From Larix sibirica (Eukaryota > Streptophyta > Pinopsida > Pinales > Pinaceae): a stretch of 29,003 bases of DNA. The position numbers were made by a program, and so were the translations under genes. The notes below the pieces were generated by a model, which ran no database searches, was not told the DNA's origin, and saw nothing but the letters and a program-made list of their open reading frames with translations. Location of the stretch: the NCBI GenBank assembly GCA_004151065.3, contig NWUY0300022722.1, forward strand, positions 5,905 to 34,907. Reading direction: 5' to 3'. Positions 20,288 to 29,003 of the stretch are shown piece after piece (within the stretch, counting starts at the first letter, position 1; the number at the start of each line of letters is the position of its first letter).

Positions 20288-20720
20288 CCTCAAGGAAAAA
20301 AATATTAGTTCCCTTCTTTATTCACCACTGTAGCTTTATTTTAATATTTATGCTTTGTTTATCTTACTTGGGGATTGTTGAATTTTCCTCAAGGAAAAGC
20401 ACATCACTGTATTCCTTACTTTGCTTCTTTAGCTGCCCAACTATTGTGTTTTAGCTTATGGTGTCCTTTTGAAATCGTGCTAAGGTGTGACAAACCCCCA
20501 AAATAGATATGCTCACAAAGTTTCTTTGGTTTATTATTTAGTTATCCAACTAGTACGTTTTTGGCCTCTATTGCATTTTTTTTTGCTTGTGTTAAGGTCT
20601 AACAAATCCCCAAAGGGAAAAACACAACACTCATCTTGTTTAATTGTTGCAACTTTCTCACTACCACTTTGTTGGCTCCCATCTATTTTTTAGCTTGTGG
20701 TGGGGTTTGAAAATCTATAA
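20288..20720. repeat. Degenerate tandem repeat, about 100-111 bp, four units
   Basis: A word of the type CCTCAAGGAAAA or CCCCAAAGGGAAAA returns at about 20288, 20387, 20497 and 20608. Units two to four share CTAAGGTGTGACAAA or similar just before the C-run and TTTTAGCTTGTGG or TTTGCTTGTGTT near their ends. Identity between units is low, so this is an old array. The small open frames at 20487-20838 come from this repeat and are not supported as genes. Confidence 0.5.
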
Positions 20721-21132
20721 GATAAACAAAAAATCACTTGGTTCTATGGGATACCTTCCTCCTGAGAGTACCATTTGTCCTTTCTTGGAAATAGTCCTTT
20801 CAACCCAAACTACTAGAGTTCTTTCTGCCCTCATTTAGTTGTTCTAGAATTCTTTTGCAATATTATATCCTATGCTAACTCTACTTGAGATTCTAGTGCT
20901 AAGTCCTTTATGGTAGGTAGGAATTTCCTATCATTTTCTTTGTCTAATATGGAAGGCTCATAAAGTTTCAAATTTTCCACATTCACAATTGAGTAAATGT
21001 GCATATGTGGAGGTAGACTAAGTATTTAGGAATTTCCACATACTTGTTGCAACACTTCAAAAGGAGCATAACGCAGAGCCTTGACCTGATGCTTATGTAG
21101 AAGAATTCATTGGAGCATTGGAGGCCTATGTG

Positions 21133-21174
21133 TCTTAGTGAATTTCTTCGTGGTCTTAGTGAATTTCTTCGTGG
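21133..21174. repeat. Perfect 21-bp tandem duplication
   Basis: The 21 bases from 21133 (TCTTAGTGAATTTC...) are repeated exactly at 21154-21174. It is a recent small duplication in non-coding DNA. Confidence 0.9.
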
Positions 21175-21867
21175 AATGTACATATGGAGAATTTTGTTTC
21201 TTTCATATAGAATGACTCACTTTAGAGGAGGATCATTGGGCATGTTGGAGGAGGGAGGTGAGCCCTAAGTACCATGGGGATAATTGGTTACTTTTAGGGA
21301 GGCATATACTTGAATTAGGATGCTTAGGTTTAGGGAGTGTTCATGTAGGTGTTGTGGACTTGGAGTTACACATGACTTAGGAGGTAGGGTGGATAATTAG
21401 AGACATTTGGAGGATTATTTTTGTACATTTCATAAGGATATTTTATCCTTGGACCCTTGCTTATTGGACATGCATGCCTTCAAGCTTGACATCAATATCC
21501 TAATCGGATGGATTTGTCCACATGTAGGCCTATTTAGTGTGTAGATAGGTTATTTGTTGTGGACTATGTCCACTTGTTATTTTTGGCCTTAATCACCTTA
21601 ATATAATAAATAGATGAGAGAGTATTTCCATCATATTCATTGTTGTTAATTCATGTAATTACATGCTTGTGTTAGAGATGTGAGAGCTAGAGTGATGCAA
21701 TCTATTTGTACTCTTCTTCATTTTATTTAATCTCTTTGTCCTTAGCGATAGGGTTATCGAGGAAATCCAAAGGAAGAATAGAGTTAGGGTTTTTCCCTAA
21801 GGATGAATACTCTCAACCTTAGAGAATGCGACTGGTTGGAGGGTGATTCCAATCTCATACATTGAAA
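21175..21867 (+). other. Possible LTR or leader of the downstream copia remnant
   Basis: This non-coding stretch lies directly upstream of the plus-strand copia gag, where the 5' LTR and leader belong. A TATA-like word (AATATAATAAATAG, about 21599-21612) is present. I could not find a primer-binding site for initiator tRNA-Met or a second copy of the stretch, so the LTR reading is positional only. Confidence 0.25.
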
Positions 21868-22680
21868 GTACATGCTACAAATGTTTTGGGATTAAAGTGA
21901 AATTTGGGAGCATGGCGAGAAATATATCATCGCACCTACTAATGTGAAACTAGTGGATAGCCATTTTAATGAGGCCAAGGGAATGATAATCATTCTTAAT
22001 TCAGTGAAGGATCACTTGATTACTCACATTATAGAGAAGACAATTGGTAAGTAGATATATGAGGTTTTGGTTGTTTTATAAAGAGTTACACTATCTCTCA
22101 TAGAGATTCTCTTGAGAAACAACCTTTTATTTGTCTACATGAGTAACAGATATACAATGGTGAGATATCATGCCATGGTCATAGATTTGAGGGATCAATT
22201 GGATTCTATAGGGATAAAAGTGGAGGATAAGGAGTTGGCGTCGATTGCCTCAAATGGACTTGATTAAGCTTGGAAAACGTTTTTCCAAGATGTTTATGCT
22301 CATGAGCATTTACCTACCTATGAATAGCTTTGGGGTAAATTTTTGGAGGAAGAGATAAAAGTGTAGTCCTATTCAATGAAGCAAAATAAAGTAGAAGACT
22401 TATCCCTTATTGGGAGGATGATGAAGGGGATAAATAAATGATATAAGAAGGGTAGAAAGGAAGAACCTAGATAAATTAAGAAGGATTTGATCAAGATGAA
22501 ATGTTTTAGGTTTCACCCAGTGGGACATTATGCTAGCCAATGTTCAAAGAAGAAAAAGGGGAAGGCTAAGAAAGATAGATAGGTTGGAGGGAGTGTAGGT
22601 ATTGTTGCAGAAGTGGATGAGTTGTCATCCTAACTTGAGACTACTTTCTCCATGGTATTTTGTTTATATTTTGATACTAT
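21868..22680 (+). pseudogene. Copia gag with nine in-frame stops
   Basis: One plus-strand frame (clear from 21953, faint from about 21868) reads as copia gag: DSHFNEAKGMIIILNSVKDH, DLRDQLDSIGIKVEDKELAS, LPTYE, a stop, LWGKFLEEEIKV, then the nucleocapsid knuckle at 22502-22543. The knuckle reads CFRFHPVGHYASQC, with Phe for the second Cys of CX2CX4HX4C. Stops lie at 22052, 22079, 22265, 22325, 22364, 22439, 22472, 22580 and 22631, all in the same frame, and I see no frameshift over about 680 nt. Decay was therefore mainly by substitutions. The family differs from the minus-strand copia at 1335-5040. Confidence 0.87.
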
Positions 22681-23110
22681 GTCAATGGGGCATCGATACA
22701 TATGACCTATGACATGAAACTCTTTAGTAGGAGGGAGGAATGAGAGTGGATTTGGGGTATGATTCTACATATATTTTGCAAGCAATGTGATCCATTTCCT
22801 TTTGGACCCCATTTGGGGATGCTCTTGAGTTGAATGCTGTTTTTGTTTGTTTGTGGTTTGAAGTAAAATATTATTTAAATTTATTGTGTGGAATATATTC
22901 ATTGTGTGGCTAAGTTTCATGCTCAAAAGGCCATCATTAGAGATATAAATCATGTTATTACAAAAGGGATCAATTTAAAGGTATTTATATATTGCAGAGA
23001 GATTTAGTGAAGCATGGTAGTACCAAGTTGTGTGAGTTATGATGAATTGCTTTTGGTCACTTACACTATGGATCACTTCACTACAGGGAAAATACCTTCT
23101 AGCAGAGATT
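22681..23110 (+). pseudogene. Copia protease and pre-integrase remnant
   Basis: After gag the frame becomes hard to follow. A short HMTYDMKLFSRREE-like segment near 22700-22740 fits the protease region just after its active site, but the DSGA motif itself is not visible. In another frame, 22980-23105 reads VKHGSTKLCEL, two stops, then FGHLHYGSLHYRENTF, matching the LWHRR-GHLHY part of the copia pre-integrase domain. The element then stops: no integrase or polymerase follows, and repeats begin at about 23220. This part is a 5' fragment cut by later events. Confidence 0.65.
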
Positions 23111-23220
23111 TTTGTGGATGCTCCTATAAAAAGAGCCCAAATAGCTGTTTATAGAAGAGGTGAGTGGGAGGAGGTTTTAGTGGAGGTATTTTCATGGTGC
23201 TTTTATACCTCCAACCACAT

Positions 23221-23660
23221 CATTGTGCACTTACCATAGAAACATCGATGCGTCCAAGAACACAATGCAACGATATCCAAAATATTCGTTCAATGTGGAA
23301 GAAAATGTTTTTTTCAATTTCCACCTACAACATGCATCATGTGTTTCGAACAACATAACACACCGCTGCGTCAACATACATAACGCACCAATTCTAGTCA
23401 CAAATACACGCCCATGTATAGAAAAACATGTTTTTTTAACATAACCAATGTGTTTCAAATACTATAACGCATCGATGCATCAACATACATAATGCACCAA
23501 TTCTTTCCACAAATACATGCCCTTGGATGGAAAAAATATGTTTTGAAAAAAAATATGGTGCATTCTAAATAGAATAACGCACTAATGCACTAATGTACTC
23601 CATGTATTGAATTCAACATTCCTCGTTAGTTGTGCTTGAAAAAATGTTTTCCACTGCCAT
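23221..23660. repeat. Array A: about 108-bp degenerate tandem repeats
   Basis: Units start at 23339, 23448 and 23555 with ATGTGTTTCGAA, ATGTGTTTCAAA and ATGGTGCATTCTAA, giving steps of 109 and 107. Shared inner words are ATAACGCA(T/C)C, TCAACATACATAA(C/T)GCACCAATTC, CACAAATACA(C/T)GCCC and an A-rich segment before ATGTTTT. A more diverged unit precedes them from about 23221. C/T differences at CG sites point to methylation-driven decay. The second unit contains the perfect palindrome GCATCGATGC at 23469-23478. Confidence 0.75.
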
Positions 23661-23789
23661 TCCCTTATGGTGCGTCATCCAAATATCAATGCATTGGAGC
23701 GTATCCATATCTAGAGCACGACAATAGTGTCATACTCATATCTGACGTGCTCGTAGATAACGAATGCAATGGGGTGTACCTTTGTAGGG

Positions 23790-24270
23790 CGTATCAGCAT
23801 AGGGTAAAGTTAAAAAAGCGTAGCGGGAAACTATTTTTTATATTTGTATTGATTAGAGGTGCATTTTTGTATTTTGAACGCACCGAGGCGTCATTTAATT
23901 GAGAGCATTAGAGTAGGGTAAAATTATTAAAATTCCAGAAGAAATACTATTTTTATATTTTGATATTGATTAGCAATGTGTTTCATTATATTGAATGCAT
24001 TGGTGCATCTCTTAATGAACATCATTAGAGTAGGGTGAAATTTAAAAAAAATGGATGAAATACTATTTCTTTTTAAATTTTAATATCCATTGACGATGCA
24101 TTTATTGCTTACAAATGAAAAAATGCGTTGTGTACTTGGGCACACCATAACAGGGTAAAATACAAAAAAAATACTGTACCAAAAAATGATTTTTACCGCC
24201 TTTCATTATCGTAGACCACCTAAGCATCGGCGCTACAATTGACTCGTTGAAGCAACCTGCCATTGATGCT
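23790..24270. repeat. Array B: about 114-120-bp degenerate tandem repeats
   Basis: The word AGGGTAAA or AGGGTGAAA recurs at 23801, 23915, 24032 and 24152, giving steps of 114, 117 and 120. Each is followed by an A-rich run, ATACTATTTTT-like sequence, TTGATTAG or CCATTGACG, and a GTGCATTT or GATGCATTT word. GCATTAGAGTAGGGT is shared by the middle units. The lengthening step suggests accumulated small insertions. The GC-rich core in each unit (for example AACGCACCGAGGCGTCA at 23877-23893) resembles that of array A. Confidence 0.7.
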
Positions 24271-25048
24271 CCCCTGTGGTTGGATTTCTCCCATCCATTG
24301 ATTCCTACATGGATTTGGAATTTTTCCAAATGGTGGGAAAATTTCATTCTTTGTGTACGTGGAAACCATGCCTCCTTGATGCGCAACTGTCCAAGTAATG
24401 TGTTTCTTACATTCTAATTTAAATTTTTAGTGGATTAAAAATTGAATTTCACTTAGAATTTGCAATTTTTGTTAAAAAAATTAAAATTTATGTGTGATGT
24501 GTTTGAACTGTTCGGCTTGCACCACACAATTAGGTGTTCCCTATAAATTTATAGGGTGCATTGCGACCGGGGTGCCCGTTCCTTATTACCACATAGCACA
24601 CTGTAGTATTGGTGCTCTCTGTATTAATGGACACATTGCTACACATCACTGGGAAATATTACAACATATTTGTTGGTGCATGTTATTTATAAGGCTACAC
24701 CGTCTACGGTGCATAGTCATATTTAACACGCACCTTCTGTATTGTGTAATACGTGCACCGTTTCGTCGATGCGCTCATTGTTAACCAACACACCATCCTA
24801 TATTTTAATTTTTTTCACCACATTCTGTAATAATTTCACACACAGACATGACCATACCATTTCATTTTATGAACACGTGCATAGTGGAGATGGTGTAGAC
24901 ACATATTTTTAAAGCACTAGTTCTATGTAGTCAATGCTGCGCATTGCCGTTGTTAACTATGAAAATAAATTTTCCACTAGACAGTGCGTTATGATCACCT
25001 AACTACATCGTCAACGATGCTTATATGGTATATAATGCACCAAGGGTT
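24271..25048. repeat. Stretch with scattered dyad cores
   Basis: No fixed unit is obvious, but short GC-rich dyads of the same style continue. CACCGT-CT-ACGGTG at 24698-24711 and CATCGT-CA-ACGATG at 25006-25019 are perfect 6-bp stems with 2-nt loops. GTGC and GCAC words flank several others (near 24557, 24597 and 24752). The 96-codon open frame at 24494-24784 is Cys/His-rich because of these words and is not supported as a gene. Confidence 0.5.
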
Positions 25049-25330
25049 AATGTTATTATAGCGCATCAAGTTTTTTTTATTGTTATTATATTTGTTTTTC
25101 ATCTTCGATGTGTTATAATTAGTGTAGTGCACTGTTTCGGTGTGCTGTAGATACAAAAGTACCCGAGCTTACAGTGCTTTAATGTTATTATAGCACACCG
25201 ATTTTATTTGATTATAATGATATTTTTTGCATCTTTGGTGCATTGTAATTAGTTTAGCGCACCATTGTTGGTGTGATGTATATACAAAAGCACTGCTTAC
25301 AGTGCTTTACTATTATTTGGGCACACTGCC
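25049..25330. repeat. Array C: about 130-bp tandem repeats
   Basis: Two full units (25049-25180 and 25181-25308) begin AATGTTATTATAGC and end ACAGTGCTTT; a third begins ACTATTATTTGGGC at 25309 and fades out. Shared inner words are TCTT(C/T)G(A/G)TGTG-like, TAATTAGT, TAGTGCAC or TAGCGCAC, and ATACAAAAG. The dyad CACCA-TTGT-TGGTG lies at 25260-25273 in the second unit. The copies are clearly related yet diverged. Confidence 0.8.
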
Positions 25331-26713
25331 TATTAAATTCATGTATTTTGAGATTTTTTAAAATCTTAATATATAAAAGGGTAATGTAATGATTTTTTTT
25401 TAATGTTTTATATATACATGTGTGTGTATGATATTGATGGAAGTTATATGTGGATCATAGATGTTGGTGATGAGAGCAACAACATGAAAATTAGACATGG
25501 GTAGACCTGTACAATGTTGTACGAGAGTGGGAGGCCCGAGAAAGGGAGAGATATTTATAACCTCACCATATTGTAGCATAGACCCAACTCCTCTTAATGG
25601 ATGTTGGCCTCCTTAATTCTTATGAGGAAGTTACATCCCTAAAGGGGAACTCGACATTACTGATGCAGTTGATCTATCGCTAGGATCAACACAAACAAGC
25701 ATTTTGGTTCGGTCCCAATATATGGTTCCAACCCATAGAGGATGTAATACCCCTAGTTTTGACTTGGAANNTGAGTTGTTTTCTGGTAGTCAGCTGTCTG
25801 TTGTGGTCTACCCCAAGCCATAGGAAGTTTTCTCCATAACAGAAGGATTTGCACCTCCTTCTCCAATTCCAACCATCATTTTTTGTATAATTAGGTTCTT
25901 TTCTTGAGGAGAGATAGGAATGTGAGGATTCTTAAGAATAGGATTAAATGTAGGTTGATCACTCTCAAGGAACACAAGAGGGGATTTTCAAAGGTCAATT
26001 AAAGGTGAATTAGTATTTTCTTTAGCATAATATTTATTTTTGGGGGTTTCAAATCTATAAAATGAATCTTGAACTTCTATATCTACAGAAGGGGATGAAT
26101 TGATCTAAGTATTACATGTGCTTGAAGATGTCACCCTCTCATGGGTATTTCACCTAGTCACAAGCTTCTCAGGATCAGGAATAATTCATACATCCTCAGA
26201 TGTAGAGTTGGCTCTAGTGTGTCTATTCCCATATGTGAGATTGATACCAATGGAGTCACCATGTGGATTTTACAACAGTCAAGTTTCTGACTCTTCTTCA
26301 TAGTAATAACCGGTGTTGATCTTAATCATGCATAGGAAATTGTTTCAAATCTATGTCCCCGACAATGGAACCATTTTTATTGTTATCCCCTAAGATGTTC
26401 CATGTTGTTATGGAATTATGCCAGAGCATGATACAACTCAATTTTCTAATATTTGGAGCTCAAAATTTTTAGGAACTATTTTTCTTGATTTTATTTTGAA
26501 AATTTGTAGATGTACAAGAAAAAGGGAGGGATGATTACTATACCTACTGCTTTAGAGGTATTTTCCATATTTATATTCGGTGATCGATATAGTATGAGGT
26601 GAATGGTGTATATTATGTAACAAAATGAAGTTGCGAGGTATCCTCAACAATAAATATTACAATTTAGAGTGAATGTTCATTTATTGCAAATACCATATCC
26701 TAGCTCTATACCT
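25331..26713. other. No gene recognised; two Ns
   Basis: No coding frame here matches a family I recognise. Ambiguous bases lie at 25770-25771, with no duplicated flanks. The plus-strand open stretch at 26118-26303 begins with GTG and has no supporting motif. A minus-strand stretch opposite about 25650-25880 is open for longer than its neighbours but was not accepted. Confidence 0.35.
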
Positions 26714-26761
26714 TGTTATAGTATAAATCTAGAATGGAGGTATTCTCCTTATACTATAACA
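26714..26761. repeat. 12-bp perfect inverted repeat with inner stem
   Basis: TGTTATAGTATA at 26714-26725 is the reverse complement of TATACTATAACA at 26750-26761. The 24-nt loop contains GGAG and CTCC (26737-26740 and 26746-26749), which can form a second short stem inside. An outer TAGCT/AGCTA pair (26701-26705 and 26764-26768) may extend it with an internal loop. A small foldback element or a decayed hairpin-RNA locus are possible; nothing shows transcription. Confidence 0.65.
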
Positions 26762-28740
26762 GAAGCTAAATTCCCTTCCTAGTAGCTCACTTACTAACTA
26801 AGACACCAAACAACTAGTATTTTCTTTTATTACCGAATTCACATCACTGACACTGAATCCAAAACAATATTGTCGTTCAACTAATAGAAATACACTTCAA
26901 TTTTCCCATTACCTCAATTCACTTTGATAAATACAAGAGAAACACATAAATAAATATACTTAAAATTATCAAGCAAGGGAAAACCAAGAAAAATACATGG
27001 ATAAATAGAAAACAATTTACATACATAGTTTTAGCTTCTCATAAACCATTCCCATACACCATAAATTCACTCTTCAATTCACCTGTCAATTTAAGAGAAA
27101 TTATGGGAGATAAATACCTGTTATTGTGAATACTTACACCTCCATGCATGCAAACTCAAGGTCCTATCCCAACTCATGGAGCAAACTCGAAGCCTGCCTA
27201 ACCTATCCATGTGGTTAGGGGTATTTGATGGGCTCACTTGTCGAAAATCAATATCACCCACCATTAGGTGAATTATCAAGCTTCTATTCTCTCCATCAAT
27301 CAAAATTAAGAATTCAGTATTTCTTACAAATGTAACTTAAATCTTGGTGAAGCTCATAACAATGGAAGCTAGAATATACATGCATTAACCAGCAAATGAA
27401 ACCTTCATTAAACTATTCAACATAGCAAATACTCATGATGAAATTTGGTCATACAAATGAAATCATCATTCCAAATTTGATACTCATCACATCCATTCCA
27501 TGTAATCTGATGAAAAAGTGAGTTGTTCAAATATTTATTAATATTAAGAAGGTATTACAGATTCTTAGAAGGATTTGATTTTACATAAGAAGAGTTACAC
27601 ATGATGACATATACATGGAATCTAATTTTCATGGATCTTTATGACTATTCAAAACCTACCAAGTCTTGAGTATATATGACCCAGTAGTGCTTGAGAAAGT
27701 CTATCTCTCAAATAATTCGCGATAATGATGAATGAATTCAAATTCTCTCTTTATAGTTGTTGAAAACTTTTTGAAATTGTTTCATGTTTACTGGTTATCT
27801 CAAAACTACTTCTTGATTTACCTTCCTCTTTGTCTGTTTCCCCCAAAACTACATTTATCTTGTGTCAGTTCTCCCTTTCTACCTCTTTAAATATTGTTTC
27901 TTTTAGAAATTAATAATTGAATCACCCCTTTACTCAACCTTGTTGTGTTCAAGCTTTCCCTAATGTTGAAGGTTGTCCCCTGGAAGAATCGCCTTGGAGT
28001 ATTTGGCAATGTATTGCCAATGTTTTCACATTTGATACTTATGATTCTTCATAGAATTTACTTCTATCTCTTCATTAGTAAAGTGTTCATTTGATATTTT
28101 TGGTAGAATCTTGAATGTAACCTTTAGGCTAGATAAAAGCTCAAATTAGTCTAATAGTAATTTCATTATGGTTGCCCCTTTCATGTTCTCCTACATGTTC
28201 TCAAAATTTTCATCATTTTTATTTTATTTTATCATTAAATTCTTCTTGGTATTACCTTTGGCTTCAAAGGTCACCATTCCCATCTGAAGGGGAAGGTAGT
28301 CCTCTTGCCAGTGCATCCTTAAACAAGCTTTTAAAGAAAACAATTTATATTATTATGGTATGCACCTTGGATTGAGCCATTGTCGCTAAAATTTTCCTTG
28401 CTATCACTTTATTTTCCACTTGTATTATGTGGTTCATGTTAGTATCCCCAAAGTTTGCGATTGACTCTTGGTTCTTCTATTTAAAATTTTGACTACAATG
28501 TTAGAAATCTTAGGTCTTGACTCCATCTATGCTGAGATCCATTTTAGATCTGTTGTTGAAGTGGTTTCTAGATCCAATTCATCTTGGATCAACTCAAATT
28601 GGTCCCAATGTGCAACGATTTCTTATGATATTTTATCCCACAATGATTCGGGGCTAGGGTCTCATCATCCAATTGATGCAAGTTTGGTTAACTGGGGAAG
28701 CATATCATTTTGAATATAGCTTCTCTTGAGATAATACAAA
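26762..28740. other. No gene recognised
   Basis: AT-rich, with no open frame longer than about 67 codons and no family motif on either strand. If the primer-binding-site-like word at 28741-28754 is real, this stretch would be the internal region of a minus-strand element, but I saw no gag or pol signature in it. Confidence 0.35.
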
Positions 28741-28754
28741 TGGCTCCGGTACCA
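28741..28754 (-). promoter_or_regulatory. Possible tRNA primer-binding site on minus strand
   Basis: On the minus strand the sequence reads TGGTACCGGAGCCA. Plant copia elements primed by initiator tRNA-Met usually carry TGGTATCAGAGCCA, so 12 of 14 positions agree. If real, an LTR should lie at higher coordinates, up to or past the window edge, and gag should follow at lower coordinates. Neither could be confirmed. Confidence 0.3.
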
Positions 28755-29003
28755 TCTGAAGACATTATATCTCTCTTTTTAGGTGAATAATTGGTCTCAT
28801 ACCAACTCAAAAATTATGAGAATGGGGGTTTTGAGGGGAGAATGCTCAAGTTGAGGTTTGAATCTCAGAGGTGGCAAAATTCATGCCTATTTTCATGGTT
28901 AGATTCAACTTATTTAATTAATTGAAAGAGATCATGTCACGTCCCCAATTAAATGGTTTTCAGATAAATAATTAAGTTGGCCTACCCAATTCCTAAGGGT
29001 TAT
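28755..29003. other. No gene recognised (right edge)
   Basis: No coding frame. This would be the LTR of a minus-strand element if the site at 28741-28754 is a primer-binding site. The window ends before a terminal boundary can be judged. Confidence 0.3.

Larger units (their letters stand above)
21868..23110 (+). mobile_element. Second Ty1/copia remnant, 5' part only
   Basis: Gag, a trace of protease and the pre-integrase region are present in the order and spacing expected for Ty1/copia, on the opposite strand to the first copia element. Everything from integrase onward is absent. The break near 23110-23220 coincides with the start of the dyad-cored repeat arrays, so either the arrays expanded at the break or the element was truncated when they formed. 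Confidence 0.83.

Noticed and set aside
22227-22233. TGGCGTC as a Ty3-type primer-binding site
   Set aside because: It lies inside the copia gag frame and reads as gag codons; no LTR precedes it.
23039-23458. Overlapping small frames on both strands
   Set aside because: They cover the end of the copia fragment and array A and change frame between repeat units; none is conserved between units.
24494-24784. Cys/His-rich 96-codon frame resembling a zinc-binding protein
   Set aside because: The Cys and His codons come from recurring TGC, CAC and TGT words of the dyad-rich repeats; the spacing does not fit a known zinc-binding motif.
25650-25880. Minus-strand stretch with fewer stops than expected
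   Set aside because: About four stops in 130 codons is only mildly unusual, it contains two Ns, and no family motif was recognised.
26118-26303. 61-codon plus-strand frame
   Set aside because: It starts with GTG, is short, has no recognisable motif and no coding-like continuation upstream.
28935-28946. TGTCACGTCCCC as a possible 5' end of a plus-strand LTR
   Set aside because: Similar words begin some plant LTRs, but no partner repeat is visible and the nearby primer-binding-site-like word points to the other strand.

Overview
The window looks like gene-poor intergenic DNA of a land plant with a large, repeat-rich nuclear genome. The evidence is low GC, several old Ty1/copia and Ty3/gypsy LTR-retrotransposon remnants on both strands, long stretches with no gene, and the absence of bacterial-style operons, ribosome binding sites or compact genes. 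A gymnosperm would fit the age and density of the decayed elements, but the sequence does not prove the taxon. I found no intact host gene, rRNA, tRNA or CRISPR array.

Layout: (i) 328-852 (+) is an unrecognised reading frame with one stop. (ii) 1335-5040 (-) is a nearly full-length copia internal region in the order gag, protease, integrase, reverse transcriptase, RNase H, with frameshifts and changed catalytic residues. (iii) 5347-5690 is a 172-bp tandem duplication. (iv) 6491-6832 (+) is a small coding-like relic of unknown family. (v) 8271-8790 is a degenerate minisatellite of about 32 bp period. (vi) 8421-9729 and 9730-11038 are two copies of the same 1,309 bp with one difference that I found, joined at a single N; this is probably a scaffolding artefact. 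(vii) 11031-14144 (+) is a broken reading frame of about 1,030 codons with a large coiled coil, of unknown family. (viii) 15703-18845 (-) is a Ty3/gypsy element in which gag and protease run almost directly into the integrase C-terminus, with reverse transcriptase, RNase H and the integrase core missing. (ix) 20288-20720 is a degenerate tandem repeat of about 105 bp. (x) 21868-23110 (+) is a second, different copia remnant (gag to pre-integrase region) with nine stops in one unshifted frame. (xi) 23220-25330 holds three related-looking arrays of 107-132 bp units with short GC-rich dyad cores. (xii) 25331-29003 has no recognisable gene, one strong hairpin and one possible minus-strand primer-binding site.

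The genes do not form a working pathway: every coding region I can support is a decayed mobile-element relic or an unassigned pseudogene. The items most worth following up are the coiled-coil reading frame at 11031-14144, the dyad-cored repeats at 23.2-25.3 kb, the 32-bp minisatellite, the internally deleted Ty3 element, and the single-N duplication, which affects how the window should be read.
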